From Cytophagales bacterium (GTDB lineage: Bacteria > Bacteroidota > Bacteroidia > Cytophagales > Thermoflexibacteraceae): a DNA stretch of 42,485 nucleotides. Below, one piece after another: positions 41,601-42,485 of the stretch (positions are counted from its first letter, which is position 1; each line of letters starts with the position of its first letter). Location: NCBI GenBank assembly GCA_013298985.1, contig JAAFJS010000018.1, positions 1 through 42,485 of the forward strand, in the 5' to 3' direction. The notes beneath the pieces were generated by a model. That model was not told the DNA's origin, made no database searches, and saw nothing but the letters and a program-made list of their open reading frames with translations. Position numbers and translations under genes: made by a program.

Positions 41601-42485
41601 TATAGAACCTTGCTGGGTGGCTGTACGGTCTGTCAAGAAAATTTCTATAACCTGATAGTTGACGAACAAGCAATGCCTATAGCCCAAAATGTTAATTTGA
41701 TTAATAGAAGTATGATTATAGAAAACACCTTATCCTTGAAGCGAGGGAATATATTTTCTACTGTTCAAGGCAACAAAGAAGTTTATCTCAAGAATCCTTC
41801 TCCTACTTCTCTGATAAATTATGGCGATGGTAGCTATATTGTTACGACCAATACAGGCTTTACACCCACAGAAGATAATTTGAAATTCAGGAGAGAAATA
41901 GACAATGTGGGTACTTATCATTTCCCTGTGGGCGGAACTCCATCAGGCAATAATTCTGGAACTGCTGAGTACAGGTTATTGAGTATGAACCTTAATCAGC
42001 GTTTCCCCAATAATGCGAATAGTGTGGTGGGGTATTTTGATACCAGAGATGAAACATTTCCTATACCTATATTCCCTACAGTGAAACCGCTACCCAATGC
42101 AACACTCATGCCTTGTTCAGGTAGTTCCTTGCTTTACAGTTTTGTAGTCTGTACAGGCGGTTACTGGGATTTAAAACCACTTGATGGGAATGGCAATTTG
42201 ATTTCACTTGCCTCTGGGGTGCTTTATAACCTAAATATGCCATCAATTCGCGCCAGTTTTGGTTGTGCGGGTACGGTGGCAACCTTTATGAAGCGTACAA
42301 ATGATGCGGGTGATTGGAGCTATGACAATAGCTGCTATATCGACCCAAGTACGCGCAATGGCTTTACTTCATTTAGTAAGATTGCTCCAATTAGTGAGAA
42401 TGTGATATTACCCGTGGAGTTCTTGAGTTTTGATGCTTTCAAAAACAATCAAACCGTAGATGTAAAGTGGGAAACTGTTTCCGAA
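32655..42485 (+). CDS. Giant T9SS-type multi-module surface protein, 3' end outside window
   Basis: One uninterrupted frame of 3,277 codons runs from 32655 to the last base; the frame was checked at several points. In-frame ATGs also lie at 32664 and 32694; the last starts a tight signal peptide ending IYAQ. Residues 42 to about 1,600 hold some 14 diverged repeats of GDYR...GNW..W..NGT.WV..DYPG....IR.GHTVTLDITP type. Then come beta-rich regions, an Ig-like domain (about 2,271-2,372), a jelly-roll-like segment starting NLVFNGSFELG (2,390) and ending DDIMFYRC, a WRGLNTDWFNADNWG module, and finally ILPVEFLSF (from about 3,252) leading into WETVSE. That segment normally precedes the T9SS C-terminal sorting domain, which must lie beyond the edge. 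Likely a secreted adhesin or gliding/biofilm protein; exact role unknown. Confidence 0.88.
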   Translation, partial: MGTMHKNTYFENNMISIQKLFATFVFFTSFLCIGNIYAQTIGDYRTASTSGGRTWSIPSDWETYNGTTWVTATSYPGQLPPSASQKVTIRGTVNITLGIAPIENIGGLEILDVTGTRLTISPNMSLRYQGVLSGVNATSCPVCTAQLFQVNDGDHRSNGSGNWSDFTTYWQRFDNATKAWITGIDYPGQSAPVAGQKVFITNTSNMFLDLSPVREVGRLIVENVGNVSQNGCAKLQILGALTNFSGTTIPADRFAVINAGDYRTTGGGTNWTDLNAWAKYDGTVWVTPATDYPGQVAPSATQDVIMMHDMTTNVTIPAATNVGDLFVASGVTLTATSNAIAVRVLKNCGTIVTPANVTSAIVAYRSVGTGSWSNVANWQINTGSGFVAATDYPGAGEPSATQTVTIQAGHTVTLNITPVEDIGSLNVVGSLVTAGTHTLRSRGTTTVTGSCTSSCTKVIPVLINYYRNNTSGNWSSVANWQKYNGTAWVASTDYPGQNPTVANQRIFARSGTVVSVDITPPNEIGTSFFIENGSILRINTCENLKILLNGPIINGSYSPNNGVITTINNNDFRSVASGNWSSNTTWQKFNGTTWVAAGAGEYPGVNGTFSGIDVFIRAGHTITLDITPPEDVQNFVIETGGTFNISSNFNIRYRGTFVNCVGTYNPNLGNAFPVRTGDFRTIGSANWNSATVWQTWNGIAWVGIANGPGQTAAMTAGHVFIRPGHTITATATVPNNIFRTVIENTSTLTINNAVVINASEQVFIYGTLNQIMTGIINYPNTGDYRTRTFTAANPCFTALLSGTDVAGDYRTRLASGNWNDFNTWQVYNGAVWNNCAAGNFPGASPMASGRVSIRSGHTVTLTNTPNNIFNLQILTGGALVLNAGNTLTVTNAFRDINATPALSGTGRLLANNWSNPCFWERYSGTVWVAATDYPGQNSSVIAPRVIIRANHFITTNVTPFHDLQTISIVNTGRLNFIGTMGTNATTLRLRTAASVVGSCTECATNAILLANGDYRSAASAAWGVASTWEVYGSSIWQPATEYPGQTSAPASNTQRVFIRTPHTVTLGLTPCEDIGLAFIERSATLEMATSGTYSLRARAAMVKNGTFTANGGSYITVANGDLRSAATGDWGTTATWQQFDGTTWNALGAGYPGSAPATANKNIYIRCGHTVTLDVNPPEDLGNLLVERASTLNASDCFMVTLTGNTSFLGTVTTEAKFSGRSDQFIKVKNGDYRTTGAGTNWSLAANWQRFNGTTWVSADFPGASDYVSGQNIVVRHNIDFNAALARPIINVFILSGATLTKSVGGNIQVFGRDLSSANQCGAATGLNGPTTSSPISYLSNICYCSNNPTGGSWSKKADWALSNDDCATISGPATDYPGLNPPAPDRTGPTIPGQKVYIRSGFPMTVDITPAEDIRQLTINAGAVLTFLNTAGIGYNLKVWSTGVGGSTGVINNGTINNINNISGIGGTVNQLFTGSTITFIEDGDYRTAGSSGNWTDVNTWQVFATDRWVNLSGQVPGQLNPSTSQSIIIRKGSTINVDISMPFDNNGTNTSNITDLIIEDSTILNPLANSNISIRQHLVNHGTLQATNGSITFENNVNSIILGATEVDNYRFYNFVMSKPSMTAVTVTTQRDFKVRNDFVQNSAGTGAFTASNPSTIWFDGDISQDIRGSATTLTNTFHDIQVDQGATVLNISRPVTITNDLDLTNNAKVTNTSTVNALNTLSNTDGMANGAAQFINATNGTLNYSGATIPFANQSNKLIAIASNNIVVYDRNGAQGIYPTNYFNLNIGTVAVTGTKTLDVTNTNYEVTGTLSLAGNGTLFEVNGTTGRLLNQKTNIGIGTKYIYNANTNTIGLGGLPNFNGPGSSADSYASNFSGRFNSINVSNNPGNSISSSNLNDIRFTLGTVNGGASNVYAVRNATTLSAAPIPDVPNAAVVRFDIVGSINNNTTTSVASMLVGNGFTDNSAISGTIAGRLDFNFRNNNEMSITTSSTSSTTINNTIMGNFPSNTGSRRKRITWVINTTVGPPIDYTTPSGTTDAVPANTMDVWDGANRVADNILVINNGAPINALKILLTGGQNGSTNSFTLENIKINPLALLTTNNYVQGAGTVVPNFSSDIAAATNVGGFNQTPSICLPVGQDFAVGGTPAYFYTKSSADFVYNPNNQFIVQLSRPDGSFNSFTTIGTLNATSLHNGVPLVIPATILPAMASGTGFRMRIISTDPPMVSQSTPTNLSISSASVVQFVSGTVASPVTAALPTIQAITTTSPNQLSLNMIVSGITGGGLSYQWKARKIRQASPLSYSGAAININGATARDFQADGTKTGIDSLNTLSTNHFRKNVGLYDVFCEITGGVCSPISTQPVRIAVECEGCSKNPRPYVLPDSLCATNLVFNGSFELGTRGAPASPVYPASMPDPTDPDSEGVIPFDGSGGYGLPNPSIVFASNAYNVYTSGSFRFNTPYGFSTEYGGTNTGNFNANMGLESSPSASNSTCECTMCPENTWTVTSNPGLFHGNFCDATGLDNCGRRNRADWTSDAGGSGTAGVPFLNFPTKISVTAPAATALQFPAAPNGTYNSSPSGGRMLMANGSPFTANKMWAQRFKVRKNTDYVFSFWAANMNDIQAIYGLFANCTQIGNNLNLNGVGDRCIWRQYTFLWNSGELSTVEFSIRNVSTIRSGNDFAVDDIMFYRCTANTNFFPTPNKFVWRGLNTDWFNADNWGNCVIPDCDSDVIIPATSTNPAANTAAGTYYFPILQRSDATTDPNPYDPAHPALVTTNARNRANANLASVRSITIDYGASFNGLAVPSLQFKSGWNLNVCGNFINSRDQTVPVGMQQGIRTEAGSSITFTSISATQQPLIAKIEGNLIDTIGGNNSFATVIVRKNSVNQVVQMKDDMDITGDFGIVDGTFDVNAKNLIFGGDNFVNGLVGVPTVGNGGDATDIAGNPLYTAANIQNTIDGASFDHGNGTVEFSKSASSIGNQNYYRTLLGGCTVCQENFYNLIVDEQAMPIAQNVNLINRSMIIENTLSLKRGNIFSTVQGNKEVYLKNPSPTSLINYGDGSYIVTTNTGFTPTEDNLKFRREIDNVGTYHFPVGGTPSGNNSGTAEYRLLSMNLNQRFPNNANSVVGYFDTRDETFPIPIFPTVKPLPNATLMPCSGSSLLYSFVVCTGGYWDLKPLDGNGNLISLASGVLYNLNMPSIRASFGCAGTVATFMKRTNDAGDWSYDNSCYIDPSTRNGFTSFSKIAPISENVILPVEFLSFDAFKNNQTVDVKWETVSE
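32778..37500 (+). repeat. About 14 tandem protein modules inside the giant gene
   Basis: Modules begin near 32778, 33111, 33432, 33738, 34041, 34362, 34683, 35073, 35361, 35688, 36012, 36345, 36681 and 37107, so the period is about 290-430 bp, mostly 303-333 bp. The conserved core is W-x5-(N/T)-W-Q-x-(F/Y)-N-G-T-x-W, then YPG, then a GHTVTL strand. Modules have diverged strongly at DNA level, so they are old and not recent duplications. An extra half-module at 34998-35070 precedes the one at 35073. Confidence 0.8.

Noticed and set aside
32517-42000. Many 60-140 codon minus-strand frames and a few plus-strand frames over the right 9.8 kb
   Set aside because: All lie within the single long plus-strand frame of the giant protein. 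The minus-strand ones reflect its Thr/Asn/Gly-rich codon use and have no independent features.

Overview
The window (about 42.5 kb, AT-rich) comes from the genome of a Bacteroidota bacterium, most likely of the Cytophagales type. Four things point there. Several genes are preceded by the TAnnTTTG -7 box of Bacteroidota sigma-A, and none has a clear Shine-Dalgarno sequence. The right-hand 9.8 kb is one giant surface-protein gene ending in the LPVEFLSF-type segment that normally precedes a type IX secretion (T9SS) sorting domain. There are families typical of the phylum (DUF2911, ASPIC/UnbV with FG-GAP repeats, secreted TPR-CHAT, a beta-helix lipoprotein ending in PDIGAHE, EboC). No tRNA, rRNA, CRISPR array, phage gene or intact transposase is visible. 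Housekeeping and accessory genes are mixed.

Region 1 (1-8 kb): a small two-helix membrane protein, NADP-type isocitrate dehydrogenase (icd), a membrane-anchored dihaem cytochrome c of the thiosulfate dehydrogenase (TsdA) family, folD with a small conserved hypothetical gene upstream, the tRNA methyltransferase trmN6, an outer-membrane barrel protein with a long basic tail, and a secreted VWA-like protein. Region 2 (8-15.4 kb): an ABC-F ATPase (Uup type), a lipoprotein translationally coupled to a radical SAM/SPASM enzyme, a 47-residue membrane protein placed before a sodium:solute symporter, and gpmI. Region 3 (15.4-26.7 kb): a secreted TPR-CHAT protease-like protein, a beta-helix lipoprotein, etfB and etfA, an acyl-CoA reductase (LuxC type), a FG-GAP/ASPIC membrane protein with a small anchored partner, and a DUF2911 protein. 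Region 4 (26.8-29.8 kb): a tight cluster of a 3-helix membrane protein, a lone ABC ATPase, the UbiA-type prenyltransferase EboC and ferrochelatase. Region 5 (30-42.5 kb): a PQQ dehydrogenase lipoprotein with a built-in cytochrome c domain, then the giant multi-module T9SS protein, which runs off the right edge.

Functional links: ETF, acyl-CoA reductase, isocitrate dehydrogenase and phosphoglycerate mutase belong to central carbon and electron flow. The TsdA-like cytochrome and the PQQ dehydrogenase would feed electrons to a respiratory chain whose haem depends on hemH. Much of the rest is envelope or secreted protein of unknown role.

The intergenic DNA has its own structure. There are three copies (plus a fragment) of a ~110-bp MITE-like repeat carrying TATGAAT tandem units, two copies of a structured element resembling IS200/IS605 ends, a 95-bp imperfect palindrome, and a 29-bp palindrome inside a 23-bp direct repeat. 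The most interesting candidates for an undescribed system are the 3-helix protein/ABC ATPase/EboC/HemH cluster, the lipoprotein-radical SAM pair, and the 47-residue protein in front of the symporter.
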